The notes under the pieces are model-generated. The model searched no databases. It worked only from the letters and a program-made list of their open reading frames with translations, and was not told the origin of the DNA. The translations under genes and the position numbers were made by a program. Positions 1 to 11,310 of a stretch of DNA of 64,000 bases are shown here, piece by piece. The DNA comes from Onthophagus taurus (lineage: Eukaryota > Arthropoda > Insecta > Coleoptera > Scarabaeidae), in the NCBI RefSeq assembly GCF_036711975.1, contig NC_091970.1, positions 3,479,501 to 3,543,500 on the forward strand. The letters run 5' to 3'. The first letter of the stretch is position 1. Each line of letters starts with the position of its first letter.

Positions 1-40
1 GAATCAACCTAAATTATTCAAATTTAATCTCTAATTTTAG

Positions 41-752
41 CCCCGAATTAACGAAACTCTGGAATTTATACCCCGATAACTTAGAAGCATGTAAAGCTAA
101 AGATCGCGACTTTTTACCATCACTAGAAACTTATTTTTCCGACGCAATCGATCAAATCGAATCAGGACTAGTCGTCCCCGACGAAGATAACCTCTTAAAA
201 GACGCAAATTTCGGTTGGAGAGCTTTACGATTAATGGCTCGTAGAAGCCCGCACTTTTTTTCGTACGGAAATAGCCCTCAAAGCCCACTTTCAGCTTATT
301 TACAAGCAATGATTAATCGAATTGCCGCCGATCGCCCAGGTAGAGTTCAAGATACTTCGAATCAAAACGACGTAGAATTAGAAGCGAACCTATTTAAACC
401 GGGCGAGGATATTAAGAATAACGACACCGACACCGATTTAGACGATAACTTTATACGATTTAAAGTCGCCATGTTTACAACGGGGCAGTTTGATCAATTT
501 TGCGAGAAGAGTGCGTATAATTGGAAAAAATTAGCGGCGAAAATTGGGTTTAAACCGGATGAGATCACTTTCTTCGAAGCTGAGAACAAAGATGATTTTA
601 GTAGAGCTAAAAATATGTTGCACGTTTGGTTTGAGGATGACGATGATTCCACTTTAGAGAATTTTTGTTATTATTTAGAAGGACTCGAAATGTCTGAAGC
701 CGTTGAAGCTGTCAAACAAACTATTCTACAAAACGAAAATTTAATGAATTAA
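41..752 (+). CDS. THOC1: THO complex subunit 1, C-terminal part (last exon)
   Basis: THOC1 (Hpr1) is a core subunit of the nuclear THO/TREX complex, which couples transcription to mRNA packaging and export. Only the last exon is inside the window. It opens after a 3' splice site (tttag) ending at 40, and its first base completes a codon begun upstream. It encodes about 237 residues ending in TAA at 750-752. The family-typical stretch WNLYPDNLEACKA is followed by FGWRALRLMARRSPHFF, a strongly conserved THOC1 segment. After an acidic linker, a C-terminal death-domain fold occupies roughly the last 95 residues (WKKLAAKIGF, then an acidic helical region). The gene faces ZCCHC4 tail to tail. The first poly(A)-like signals downstream on this strand are ATTAAA at 1077-1082 and AATAAA at 1180-1185, both beyond the last coding exon of ZCCHC4. 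The identification rests on recognised family sequence. Confidence 0.93.
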
Positions 753-757
753 TTTAT

Positions 758-2903
758 TTATTTTCGCCTTTTTTTTCTTAACAATTCATGATCAACCTCG
801 GGACATTCCCGTTTTTTATGCCCGTCTTTATGGCAATGAAAACATTGCTTTTGAAACGGTAACTCTCCACAATAATGATCCTTTAGGGCGCATTTATTAC
901 AATCTTTGCAATGTATCCATGTCGGTTTAACGCATCTCTCACATTTATCACAATGAATATACGTTCTCCCATCTTTTGAGGTGCAAGAATTACATTTATT
1001 ACAATGTTTGTTTTCATTGGAAACCCATCGATTACATTTCCCACAATATTTATATCCTTCATCTTTAGGAAGTTGAATTAAACTACAAAATAATTATTTT
1101 TTATGAATTATTAAGTATTATACTCTATTAGATTTTTTAATTCGGAGGAGTGTTTTTAAAATGATATTGGTCAGTTTTAAATAAAAATTACACTAGGAAA
1201 ATTCGAGATGTTGCCGGCCGCCTACAAACATTCACAGTATGGCTAAAATCGAATGATTTTCGTTCTAGGTTTTGTGTTATTTCTAGTGATAGTGTAAAAC
1301 TAGAACTAACACTAGTGCGTCTGAAAACGCACGGCTAAACTCGAAACTTAACCTGAGTGAATAATAGCTCATTATATGCGAGTTGAATACTACACTTTGT
1401 CCACGACTACTATTGAAATTGATTCCATAAATTTATTTTTTTAAATACATTTTTGAATAAAGTTTAAACGTCAATGTGACACAAATTCAATGTTACCAAC
1501 TGTAACCAACTTCACATCAATTTGTCAAAATTAAATGTCAATTTTAAGAAACGTCATTTTTTTTCCGAAAATTAATTAATTTATGCTTAAATCATAGGAA
1601 AAAAGGAATTTATTTAAGTTTTTTTTATGTCAAACCTTCAGAAAGTCCTAAAAAATTAAATTAAATTGACGTTTCAAATAATTATTTACTTAAAATCCTC
1701 AGATTTTAGAACTCCCGCCAAAAAATAACTGCAAAATTACACTGTATAAACGTGACTTATTTTACTCCTAGGAATTAAAAAAAATAGAGTATAATTAAAT
1801 AAAAAACCACCTCGGATTAATATTGGTGAAAATCCTAACAGGGGATCCTTGTTTCCGTCCTTTAACACCATGTTGAAATAAAACATGATTATCATACTGT
1901 ATCTTATAATCCAACATTTTATATTCTGGCAAAGAATTCAAAATTTGCGGCTCCATAAAGTACGGAAATATAAACAAAACCTTTAAATCTTCTTGAACGT
2001 TTGTTATATTCCTAAACGCCTTGTTTATTCTCCTAAAAGTTTTAGCTAATAACTCAATTCGCCCTCCAAATGGGGGATCAACTATCAATATTAGATTACC
2101 GAAACTAAAATAAATCATTTTAATTATTAATAATTCAAAGTTAACACAAAACGTACCTATTTTTAATAAATTCATTAAAAACTCGTTTCGATTTTAAGAA
2201 AAAATGATGATTAAACATATTGTACCAACAAAATTGGTCGATATCATAAAAATTATGATACCTTTTATCAAAATCCAACAACAAAGAATTTTTATTGAGA
2301 TTCCCTGTTAAAATAAATTCATGAATCCGGGGAGTACCAACACATAAAACATTCCTTCAAAAATAAAGTTGATTAAACATCAAAATTCATATTAAAAACT
2401 CACTTTACGTTTAAATCTTTTAAAACGTTAATAATCATCGTTATTGTAGACGGAGAAAACAAATATTGCGCTTCTTTTCGGTTATTATCTAACGGTTTAA
2501 AGATATAACTTGGTTTAGAAAGTAATTCATCGGAAATGTTAATCAAATCGTGTTTGTTGTGTTTCTTTAAAAACTTCTCTAAAATGAATCGATTACATTT
2601 TAGGCAATATCGTCGTTTGTGTTGAGGTAATTTTTTCATCAAATTTAACATCTCAACTTTTTTTTTTCTGTTTATGCCTTTAATATAGCTTTTACGTTCA
2701 TCTTCCCAAGATTTCCTCACCGATTCACTCAAAGAATCTACCTCGTCTTGCCATAAAAAGAAGTTGCAATCTTTCTTGTCTCTACAAGCGGAACAGGCGA
2801 AAAATTTTCTTTTTTCGTGTGTGCTTCTTGAAAATAAAATTGTTGGGCCGTGCGGGCATTGTGGAGATTTATTTAAATTAAATTTTTCTACGTTTATTGA
2901 CAT
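758..2903 (-). CDS. ZCCHC4: rRNA N6-adenosine-methyltransferase ZCCHC4
   Basis: ZCCHC4 deposits m6A on 28S rRNA. I read four exons: 2404-2903, 2157-2354, 1811-2104 and 758-1082. All junctions are GT-AG and the frame is kept, giving 438 residues. Residues 16-51 form a GRF-type zinc finger (C16, C37, C46, then FFLW). The catalytic motif is DPPF at residues 242-245, the N6-adenine methyltransferase signature. Exon 4 is Cys/His-rich throughout, with repeated CxxC pairs resembling the DHHC-like zinc cluster of this family. It ends in a CCHC knuckle (C-x2-C-x4-H-x4-C) and a basic tail. The exon 3 donor (GTGGTT) is weak but gives a join matching the family. Intron 3 (728 bp) is the only long intron and carries a palindromic repeat. 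The start is the first ATG before the GRF finger. AATAAA on this strand overlaps the stop codon (about 753-762), so the 3' UTR may be very short. Confidence 0.93.
1250..1345. repeat. Palindromic CTAG-type repeat in ZCCHC4 intron 3
   Basis: This is a short copy of a family seen at least twelve times in the window. It has runs of CTAGTGATAGTGTAAAACTAG type joined to a small hairpin (gcgtctgaaaacgc) and the phrase CGGCTAAACTCGAAAC. It accounts for much of the extra length of this intron. No coding capacity is visible. The rest of the intron is AT-rich without recognised features. Confidence 0.75.
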
Positions 2904-4497
2904 TGTTTATAATTTGACATAACACGTGTTTTTGACGTATTGTGTTTTGGGTCTTATTTTATAGATGGCGCTAAATGACATTTTTATCAATGCAAAAAAT
3001 AATTATAATTAAAGTTTATTATTTTTTTAAATATTATTAAATGTACTTTAATTTTGAAAATATTTATTTTTAAAATCCAAATTATCCGTTCATAAAATTT
3101 TGATAATAAGTGGCTCCCTCTATTAATAGAATTGATTTTTACTTATTTTTCTTTTATAATAAATAAATAATATAATTTATTTATTAATATGATATCTCCG
3201 TAACAATATTTAATTTTGGTTTGTTTTATAAGTTTGAAATTAATTAGTTTTAAAAATCAAAATTATTTTTTGTAAGGTTTGTAACAACACAAAAAAATGA
3301 AAATCGAATGACAGTTCTTTAGACGCCGAAGGGGTTAGATGTGTTGCGTCGTCTTTCCTCGCAATTTTGAAATAATTTAGAAGATAAATCGCTAAAAAAG
3401 TACGATTTTATTATAAAACAAGAAATCCCTATTATAGAATTCCTTAAGAAACGGTAGCGAATCATCCTAAATCCCGAAAATTATCCAGAACGGCAACTTA
3501 TCCTGTTTGAGTCCTAAAATAACCCCCAGATAAGTACGACACCAAAAACATATTTATATTATTTCGTAAATCTCGTTTTAAATCTTGTTTTTCGTTTCAT
3601 GTTAGCGTCAGTAGATTTCGTTTATTTCACCATCATTACGTCACACATAGTACAGCGCCATCTATACGAAAAATAATTTAACTATTATTTTCTTTTCCAA
3701 TACAGGTTTCTAACTAAAATGGAACCTCCTTAAGACGGCGAATTGAAAATGAAGTTCCACTTCGATGTTATAATAAATAGATGTCCTACACAGATAAATT
3801 TAATTCGAAGATGATTAGTTCTCCAGTGATAACCGAAAAATCTCCTTAATAGAGAAGCCAGGAAAACGAAATAGGTTGGTAGCCTTTTAGTTTTTAGCTG
3901 ATTTTTTGTATTGCTAAAAATGTCAAAGAACGTTGTAAGATAATAAACTCGCAAAGGTGTACTTATTCGGATAGATAATGGTGAAGTAGTTCGGGTTTAA
4001 AACTTGTGAACCACAAAAACACATTAATTTCAAGAAAAGTAAGTACTGATTGCAAGTTATTTAGTTTAGTCATTCATTTTTTTGTTATAACCTTAAAGTT
4101 ATTTGTTTTAAATGTTTTTTCTGTGTTAACCGAATAGGAAAGACGCAGTATCTTCATTAACGTCTACAACTTAACCTCATATTTATAGTTTTATGAAGGA
4201 GGAATCGATTAGATAACAAAGACCTCATTTGTTAAAACCTCAAACTTGTTTCAACCTCAAAAGTATTTGGAATGCAAAATGCAAGCCTTTGTGAGAGATA
4301 ATTTAGCTTTTAAGATGTCGACAGTCGCTGTACTATGTCTTTGGCATCCACAACCTAGCCTTAAAGAACGTTAAAGATGTTCAATTGCTTGACAAGTTGT
4401 TAATGTTATATAACTTGTTCTTTTGAGTGTTATGGTACACTTTCTGTACAAAATAGTGTTCTGCCTTAAGTTGTTTAATAACATACCCAATACTTTC
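2904..4497. other. Intergenic, no gene seen
   Basis: AT-rich spacer between the start of ZCCHC4 and a repeat cluster. No ORF resembles a known protein. Two AGATGGCGC motifs in opposite orientation (about 2962-2971 and 3653-3664) are the only notable short sequences. The stretch at 3300-3480 is less AT-rich and could be an untranslated first exon or promoter, but nothing confirms it. Confidence 0.5.
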
Positions 4498-4740
4498 TAG
4501 GTCTAGTGTTAGTTCTAGTTTTACACTAGCACTATCACTAGAACTAACACAAGACCTAAAACTAGAATCAACCCAACCCGAATGTTTCTGGTTCTAGGTC
4601 TTGTGTTAGTTCTAGTTTTGTTATTTAGCGTTAGATTGTGGTATATTTTTATTGAACGACAAGTAAAACTAACACTACACCTAAAACCAGAAACATTCAG
4701 GTATAGCCATGCGTCTCTTAAGACGGCCGAAAACTGAAGG
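4498..4740. repeat. Palindromic CTAG-type repeat, larger copy
   Basis: Mirror-image arms rich in GTGTTAGTTCTAGTTTTAC surround a hairpin. The copy carries the side phrase gcgttagattgtggtata that recurs near 16975 and 59515. It is followed by sequence (4790-4870) resembling the segment downstream of another copy at 48360-48450, so the full element is probably longer than the palindrome. Non-coding. Confidence 0.75.
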
Positions 4741-5145
4741 GCAAAAACTTTTCCTTTGCAAAACTACCTAATGCATGTATGTAGCTATGTTAGTTTCGTA
4801 ACTATGGTTACTGCATTCATCTATTGCGAGTTATATGAAATTCCCGGTTTAATATTGTGCTATGGGGTCATACACGATTTTTTTTTTATTATATTTTCTG
4901 AAAGTTTATATAAAAATATAGTTACCGTTATTTTTTTTTTAATATTTTCGAACAAAGTCATTGTTAAAAAAATTATTGAAAATTTATATACCCATTTGCG
5001 CTTTTAAAATTCCCGCGTTGATGACGTACGATTCTCACTTTTGCGTCCCCTGCTACCCGCTCAAATGCGAGAAAGAGATGAACGTCATTTAGGTTGTATT
5101 GAAAAGAGATAGAGTGTTTGTAGGTTATGTTTATTATGTTTTGTT

Positions 5146-5180
5146 CATGGATGTAATAGAGACACTCTATTACATCCATG
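5146..5180. repeat. Perfect 16-bp hairpin
   Basis: Left arm 5146-5161 (catggatgtaatagag) is exactly complementary to right arm 5165-5180, with a 3-base loop (aca). It lies in non-coding DNA between a repeat copy and the 3' end of net. Whether it is transcribed is unknown. Confidence 0.8.
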
Positions 5181-5892
5181 GTTTTATTTTGACACTGTCA
5201 CACCGCAAGCGCTATCTAGCGGACAATTTAACTTGTTTTAGGCAGTGCGGTTCCTACGTCACAGAAAAGCCGCGAAATTATTTCGTTTGAATATTTGCTA
5301 TTTTTCACTTCAAATTACGCCAAATATAAAATTGATCAAAATATTTCTTTTACTTTGTGTTCATGCATATACTTGCATATATCGTTTGACATAAAAATTT
5401 TCTCTAAATTTAATAAGTGTGTATGACCCCATTACATCTGGTATTAAAGAAATGAAATAAAACATTTTGTTTCAAAACATGTATTTAAATAAATATTTCA
5501 AATAGCAATCATTTAAGTACTTATTTACAATGAATTATATACAAGAACAGCGAATTGAAGGAATTTCATAAAAACCAAAAAAAAAAAAAACAAAGTAATA
5601 AAAACATTTGTACTTTTCCGTCGATTAACACTTTTGTCATAAAACTATTTTTTCAGCAGGAACATATACCCACACATTTGATTTAATAGCGAAAAATAAA
5701 TACGTCGAATCTCTTACAATCCACATAGTCACAACCAGTTTTTACAATAAAATTAATTAATTAGAGATAGTCAGTCTCAAATTTTGGCACCATTTAATAT
5801 TTTAACGCGTTTCGATTTGAAATTTATACTTTTACTACTATCACACAATATTTCTTTTTGTTTGTTATTTGTAGGAAGCTAAATTAATCCTT

Positions 5893-6852
5893 TCAATCGA
5901 TATCGTCTTTTTTCTTCCTTAATTTTCCTTCCCTTTGTATTGTTTTTGTAACTTGGTCCACGCATTGCGCTACGTGACTATCATCGTCTTGTAACATGCT
6001 GCTTAACGTCGCTATGTAACTGCAAGCGACGCGAAGCACAGAAAGTTTTGAAAGCTTTTGCGCACTTGAATAAGCAGGTACCGATTTTCTTAAGGTATCA
6101 AAAGCAGCGCTTATCGTATGCACTCGCGTTCGTTCCCTTGCGTTTGCTTCTATGCGACGTTCTCGGGTCATGTTTTTGTAATTGCGTTGTTCTTTTCTAT
6201 TATTTTGTTGTAATCTGAAATTAATTCAATTTAATTAAATTTTGTTTTAATTGAGTTAGTTATTCAATTACCTTGGGAAAGCTTCAACTGAATTTTTAAT
6301 AATATGTTCAGTTTCAGCGGTTGAAATAGCCGCGATTGGGTGAACTGGTACTCTTAAAACTTCGGGTTTAACAAAAACTTCGGGTTTAGCGAAAATTTCA
6401 CCATTACATTTTTCAGTTTTTATATTATCGTCATCACAAATCACTTCCTTCCGTTTCACTAAGGCGACAGGTTCTTGGACGGGTGAAGGCGATCTTCGCA
6501 CTGGCGATGGAGGTCTGAAGTATCCATGCGAAACTTCTGGTATCGCGACTAATGGAACGATAACTTCTGGTTTTACCGCTTGAAGTGGGTGGTAATAATG
6601 GGGATGATGCTCCTCGTTGTCCAATTTTTCGGGGTTGAGGCTCCACGGACGGAAATGTTGGACGGAGTTTTGGAGGCAAAGACGTTTTTTTGGGGGACCA
6701 TCTTGCACTCGGCGAGGTTCTACGCATTTCCTTTTATTTTTCAGCGAAATCGCCTCCACTTTAACTTCGACGCTATCCTCGCTGCTTCCAGTTGGAGAAT
6801 GAATCTCATCGGTGAAGTCGTCGTCTGTTGGACAAAGTGGCGTTTGGTCCAT
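5893..6852 (-). CDS. net: bHLH transcription factor net / ATOH8
   Basis: net is the arthropod orthologue of ATOH8, a nuclear bHLH factor; in Drosophila it represses wing-vein fate. Two coding exons (6272-6852 and 5893-6214), joined across a 57-bp intron with phase 2, give 300 residues. The bHLH domain (about residues 205-265) is nearly identical to the family: RNYKNMTRERRIEANARERT, HTISAAFDTLR and KLSKLSVLRVACSYI are all present. The N-terminal ~190 residues are acidic and Pro/Val-rich, with a basic patch (KNKRKC) and no recognised domain. A splice acceptor (tcttttag) ends immediately before CCGAAATG at 6857, so the 5' UTR is spliced. A matching donor (CAG then GTAATT) lies at 7681-7682. The 3' UTR probably runs through 5450-5892, which has no other gene. 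The GC-rich region above 7.68 kb is the likely promoter. Confidence 0.95.
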
Positions 6853-6857
6853 TTCGG

Positions 6858-7681
6858 CTAAAAGAATAAAAAAAATTTAAAGGTAAAGTTATAATTCAAA
6901 AGAGAACAGAATCAATGGTGCCAATACAAGTTAAATGTGTCAACGGAGAAGTGTGATAATGAGTTATGAACTTTGGGATATCAGGAAATTGGATGCAGAA
7001 AACTGGTTCGTAGTAGTTTATATTTGTATTGGTGTCTGGTCGTGGTGGTCAATGTTTAGACGAAGACGAGGACGACTACGATGAGCAGGTATAAGTTATG
7101 CAAATGAGAGCTGGCGCCAGCAGAGGGCGCCCGCGGCGCTCCATGGCGTTCCATGACGCTCGCAGCTGTAAAACTGCCATTGTGAAAATTGGATGTCGGA
7201 CCCTAACTGCTTCACGCCATTACAAAACAATGAGACACCTGAGGGGCCGATACCTGCTGTTTGACTCTAGCTTTTTAATGACCCACCAATCTTTATTTAA
7301 CCCATCACTACTTTAATGGTGTTTATCTCTTTTTTGCTTCATCTACAAATTTGCCTATCACCAATTAAATATTATTGGGTTGGAACATTTAGATTCGATT
7401 TGGTATGGGTTTTAAACTTTTTGGAGTTGTTACAATTACCTTAAATTGCATATATTTAAATAATTGAGTGCTTTTGAATCAAACTACTCATTATTGATGT
7501 AAATAAGGTTGTTTTATGTTGACTCTTTTTAACCCAAAATGAATATTTTTATATTGTATAACAGCGTTTATTATTTTGATTTTATTTAATATCTTATTTG
7601 ATAAAATCATTGTTAAGGAAAGAAAGTTTTAGGTTTTTTTAACTTTTAATATTTTTGTTTTTTTTTGCAAGAATAAATTAC
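6858..7681 (-). other. net: Probable 5' UTR intron of net
   Basis: This interval is bounded by the acceptor in front of the net start and a GTAATT donor at 7681. It contains the CTCF-like site at 7117-7131 and otherwise AT-rich sequence with no ORF of note. The intron is inferred from splice signals only. Confidence 0.55.
7117..7131 (+). promoter_or_regulatory. CTCF-like insulator motif
   Basis: CCAGCAGAGGGCGCC matches the established CTCF core consensus (CCASYAGRKGGCRS) at every position. It is embedded in a GC-rich patch (ctggcgccag ... ccgcggcgc). Its place in the first intron of net suggests a boundary or enhancer-blocking role. Binding cannot be shown from sequence. Confidence 0.55.
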
Positions 7682-8330
7682 CTGAAGTGACAATAGTCCT
7701 TCCGTTACTATAAGTCATCATCCGTATAGTAAACAGCGTAAAACGTCCTGTTCGACAAAGAAACACGCAGCAATGGTAAAGATTGAAGAGAGAGCGCGTC
7801 GAGTTGGCGCCACTGGACACGGTCACATACACCAATACACGCGCGCGCTTCGGACAAAAGAGCCGCCGTAGACGTCGTACGTTGTAGGAGTTGGTACGCG
7901 GGGGCGCCGCCGACAACTCGCTTGTCGTACACGAGAGATGGTCTCCGGGCGACGTTTCAGAGCGGACTGTGCGCCAGCCGGGCCGATCAGAGCAACGGCG
8001 AGCGCCGCCGTTTTGGGGCCTAGTACGTCGTCGACGGCGGTAGCGGGGTGCCGGGACTTGGGCCCCGCAACTGGCGCCAGGAGTCTCCGCCGTCGGAATG
8101 CCGACTGCCGCCTGCCGACACCTGCCGGCCGCTTACACTTCTCTTTCGCCTTAATCTTTCACACCGTTCCGTCCAAAAGACGCCCCCAACGCCCGCCACC
8201 GTCCATCCATCCAGACCCCTTTTTCGACTCCACTCGGACAATGGATATAGATTCGGACAGGTTGAGAAGCACCTGCAATGATGATGATGGTGATGGTGCG
8301 ATGTCCCGACGTCAACTTTAAAAGATCATT
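7682..8330 (-). promoter_or_regulatory. net: GC-rich promoter and 5' UTR exon of net (inferred)
   Basis: This is the most GC-rich block near net, in a window that is otherwise AT-rich. It begins at the GTAATT donor and extends to the CA/TG-repeat-like end at about 8300. It holds two GGCGCC palindromes (7804-7813 and 8071-8080). Open frames on both strands here look like by-products of GC content. The transcription start is not determined. Confidence 0.5.
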
Positions 8331-9559
8331 TTAATTGAGAAGAATCCATTATTATGAAAAGAAAATTCATCAAATCTTACACATGTTTTGCGATAACCCT
8401 ATTTAACCCAGTCATTCACAAAACCAACTAATTTATTTCTACAGCGCAAATCAAAACATCGATTTCGATACGGTTTACATTATACCACGTGGCCGTCTTC
8501 ATTTGCAGAATTGAAATCTGTTTAGCAAAAAAGTAAAAGGATCAAACTAGAACCTAGTAGGTGGGGGATTGTTTTGTTTTTCATCGGGTCGAAAAGGTCG
8601 AAGACGTCGACTAATTAATACGAAATTATCGAAACCGTCGAAGAGTTGTCTGTTATTTTTCTGTTGTATATAGTAGTCACTATCTGTTAAGTGGACGCCG
8701 ATAGCACTAGGCGCCAGTTAAAGCGAACGGCGACCGTTGTTTACTAATTATAATGAGAGGACGTTGGTCTGAGCTTACCAGTTTGCGATCGCATGTTTGG
8801 ATTCACTTCGAGTTAACTAAATTTAAACAATTTAGTTAGTATATACATAAAAATGAAGAAATTAATAATGTTGTTAATCGGGAATCTATAATGCAAAGCG
8901 AAACTTACATGAAAAGGATATGGTAAATTAAATACTATTTAGTATGAAATTCTTAGACATAAACTGAATATCAATAAGAAAAATGTCAATTTCAGAATTA
9001 ATTAATAATGTAACAGCCTTCGCTAAAGACATAGAAACGTATCATGGAGTTACAACTTATACGTCTCATCAAGTTATAATTGAGAAAGTCCAGCTTCGCT
9101 TTCTCAAGTATCAGTTCTACTTTACGAATGGAATCCATCAAGAGGATGTGAAGCGAACAATACGGAGTTCCTATAAAATCACGACGTTTCTTCTCTACAA
9201 TAAATTAATTATTAATATTTTAATTATTTATTTAAGAATGATTTCAAATTTTAGATTGAAATGTGGACCCAATTACGATTTTCTCCTCCAAGCTGGTTGA
9301 CCATGAAACCCTGAGGAAGACTGTGGAAACCAACCCCAATGGGAAACAATGGTGACACCTATACAAGAAGCTAAATGGCTGGGCAAATACGATACACAAA
9401 AACTCACCTGCAAAGAGTATATAACAAGATACAAGGAAATGATGTTAATCTCATATTGGCTCACTTCGTGGGTATAATACGAGGAAACTCTCTGTATAAA
9501 GGGACCAATGAAAATGGGGAATTTCTGATGAAGTCACATAATTCCTAAGATAGGAAAGC
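8331..9559. other. Intergenic, no supported gene
   Basis: AT-rich DNA. A 105-codon open frame at 8983-9300 has no recognisable domain and may be the eroded 5' part of the retrotransposon that follows. A further GGCGCC palindrome lies at about 8709-8717. Confidence 0.4.
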
Positions 9560-10140
9560 AAGAGAAATTGAAAAAACAATCATGGTTTGATGAAGAGTAC
9601 AAGGAAGCGATAGAAATAAAACACATAAGAGGAATGTGTCATGGAGAACAAAGACAAATTATTTTCGAGGAATAGATAAATTGTGTAGGAAGAAGAAAAA
9701 GCAATATGTAAATGGACTGATTAACAGAAAGAATATAACCCCAAATAAGTCTTTGCAAATACCAAATGATTTATAAAAATGGTGATATTAATTGGTGAAT
9801 ACCAAACCGATTTTAAATGCGGGAAGTCAGTTGACTAATTTTACGGAAAATTAGAAAGTACATAACATCTTTGTAGGCTTTAAAAAGGCATATGAAGCAA
9901 ATTTACAAATGGACTATATCAAACCTGTGGAGCTACACGAGCTATTCGTGCTACCTTAAACCAATACCGTTCATATACTTGAATCAATCATGAGACAAAT
10001 AGATATTGGAAGAGGAAATGTTGCTGGCCGAAAAAATATTACAATTAGTTGCATATGCAGACGATGTGAATATTAGTCTTACAAAAGTTACGAACTGAAG
10101 TGAACTGAACAAAGGTATTAACACAAACACAGAACGTCAT
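9560..10140 (+). pseudogene. Degenerate non-LTR retrotransposon (reverse transcriptase remnant)
   Basis: Two non-LTR hallmarks survive in order. Near 9580-9720 the translated phrases WFDEEYKEAIE and KLCRRKKKQYVNGLI match the linker between endonuclease and reverse transcriptase in insect LINEs, but in different frames separated by a stop. At 10051-10065 the catalytic box YADD is intact in the phrase LQLVAYADDVNI. Multiple stops and frame changes show that it is dead. The clade is not determined. Confidence 0.7.
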
Positions 10141-10439
10141 TCCAATCAACTATGACAGCGAAATGTGTTTTAGCTTTTCAAAGATGTCACATATACCACA
10201 AAGGCTGAAAATACAAAACGCAGTAAGCGATGATCTTTTATGCCTTTGGGATTGGAGAACAGCAGCGTCGGAAGTCGGAGTCCGAATTGGGCTGTAAAGC
10301 GATAGAACAAGAATGTTTCCCAAAACTGAAACATTTAAGTTTTAAATCTGTATTAATTTTATTATTTTATCATAACAGGTGTAAGTTTTTAGTGTATATC
10401 TATCTTGTAGAGAGCCAATTGTTGCATAACAAAGAAGCA

Positions 10440-11310
10440 TAAACGAGCGACGTCGCCTTCGCACGGTCGTAATTTTAGTAAAATGCAGGCGCCGCGTTCT
10501 GTCGGCTGGTTCCAGCATGATTTCGACGCCAAGCGTCGGCCCACCAACGCGTCGTCACTTGTAGCCAAAACGGGAACGTACAGATTTCCGCTAGCATTAT
10601 CATTATTAATACTTACAGTTATAATTGTCATGGCAAAAAAAATATATATTTATGAGATTATATAATCGCGGATATTCCCAGAAACGAGGCCGTTTTAATC
10701 GGTGTATATATACAACGTTTGTTTTAAATAATTGTTCGATGAATATTGATGAGCAGTCTGCTAGTTTTTCTAGTGGTTCGATTTTATGCAACTATGGAGT
10801 CAATTAACTTGTAATGAAAGTTGTAATACAAATTAAATGCGTTGTTTGAAACAAATTTCTCATCAATTATTATTTATGAGCCAACTATGTTTGAGAAGAG
10901 GATTTTTTTGCATAGTTGCTGTAATTTGATGTTTATTTTCGTTACAATAGTGCTTTTATAATCTGTGATCCCCTCGCTACCGCCAGATGTACGTATCGTG
11001 ACCTCGGTCTGGCCGAGAGGCGGCCGGCGTTGGCGTCGTCGTCGTCGTCACCGTGCGGGATGCTGCGCCGCGGGACGTAGAACGGGGGGCGTCGGCGGCT
11101 AAAAGAGGGCAGTGAGGGGATCGGGGAGGTGCCTCCGTCGGCGACAAGTGCCGTCGGACCATCTGGCCGCTGGCATTCCACCGCCTGCTTGTGCGGTATT
11201 ATTTATGACGGTGCATGGCGCCAGCTGGCCACGGTCACTGATCCGGGACGCACCGGCGGCGACGGCGCAGCGCCAACTCGGACCCAACCGAACTAAACTA
11301 CGTAAGTATT
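10440..11310 (+). other. Two GC-rich islands, the second ending in a strong splice donor
   Basis: Islands at about 10440-10590 and 10960-11300 stand out sharply from the AT-rich surroundings. The second contains CGT-repeat tracts and the palindrome ATGGCGCCA, and ends in cgtaagtatt at 11301, a near-consensus 5' splice site on the plus strand. It is a candidate untranslated first exon or promoter of an unidentified transcript. Overlapping frames on both strands reflect GC content. No product is assigned. Confidence 0.35.

Noticed and set aside
3730..3954. 74-codon minus-strand frame
   Set aside because: No domain, no splice context and composition like the surrounding spacer.
7938..8321. 127-codon open frame in the GC-rich block upstream of net
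   Set aside because: Low complexity, no domain, and several overlapping frames on both strands are open here, as expected from GC content; more likely promoter/5' UTR.
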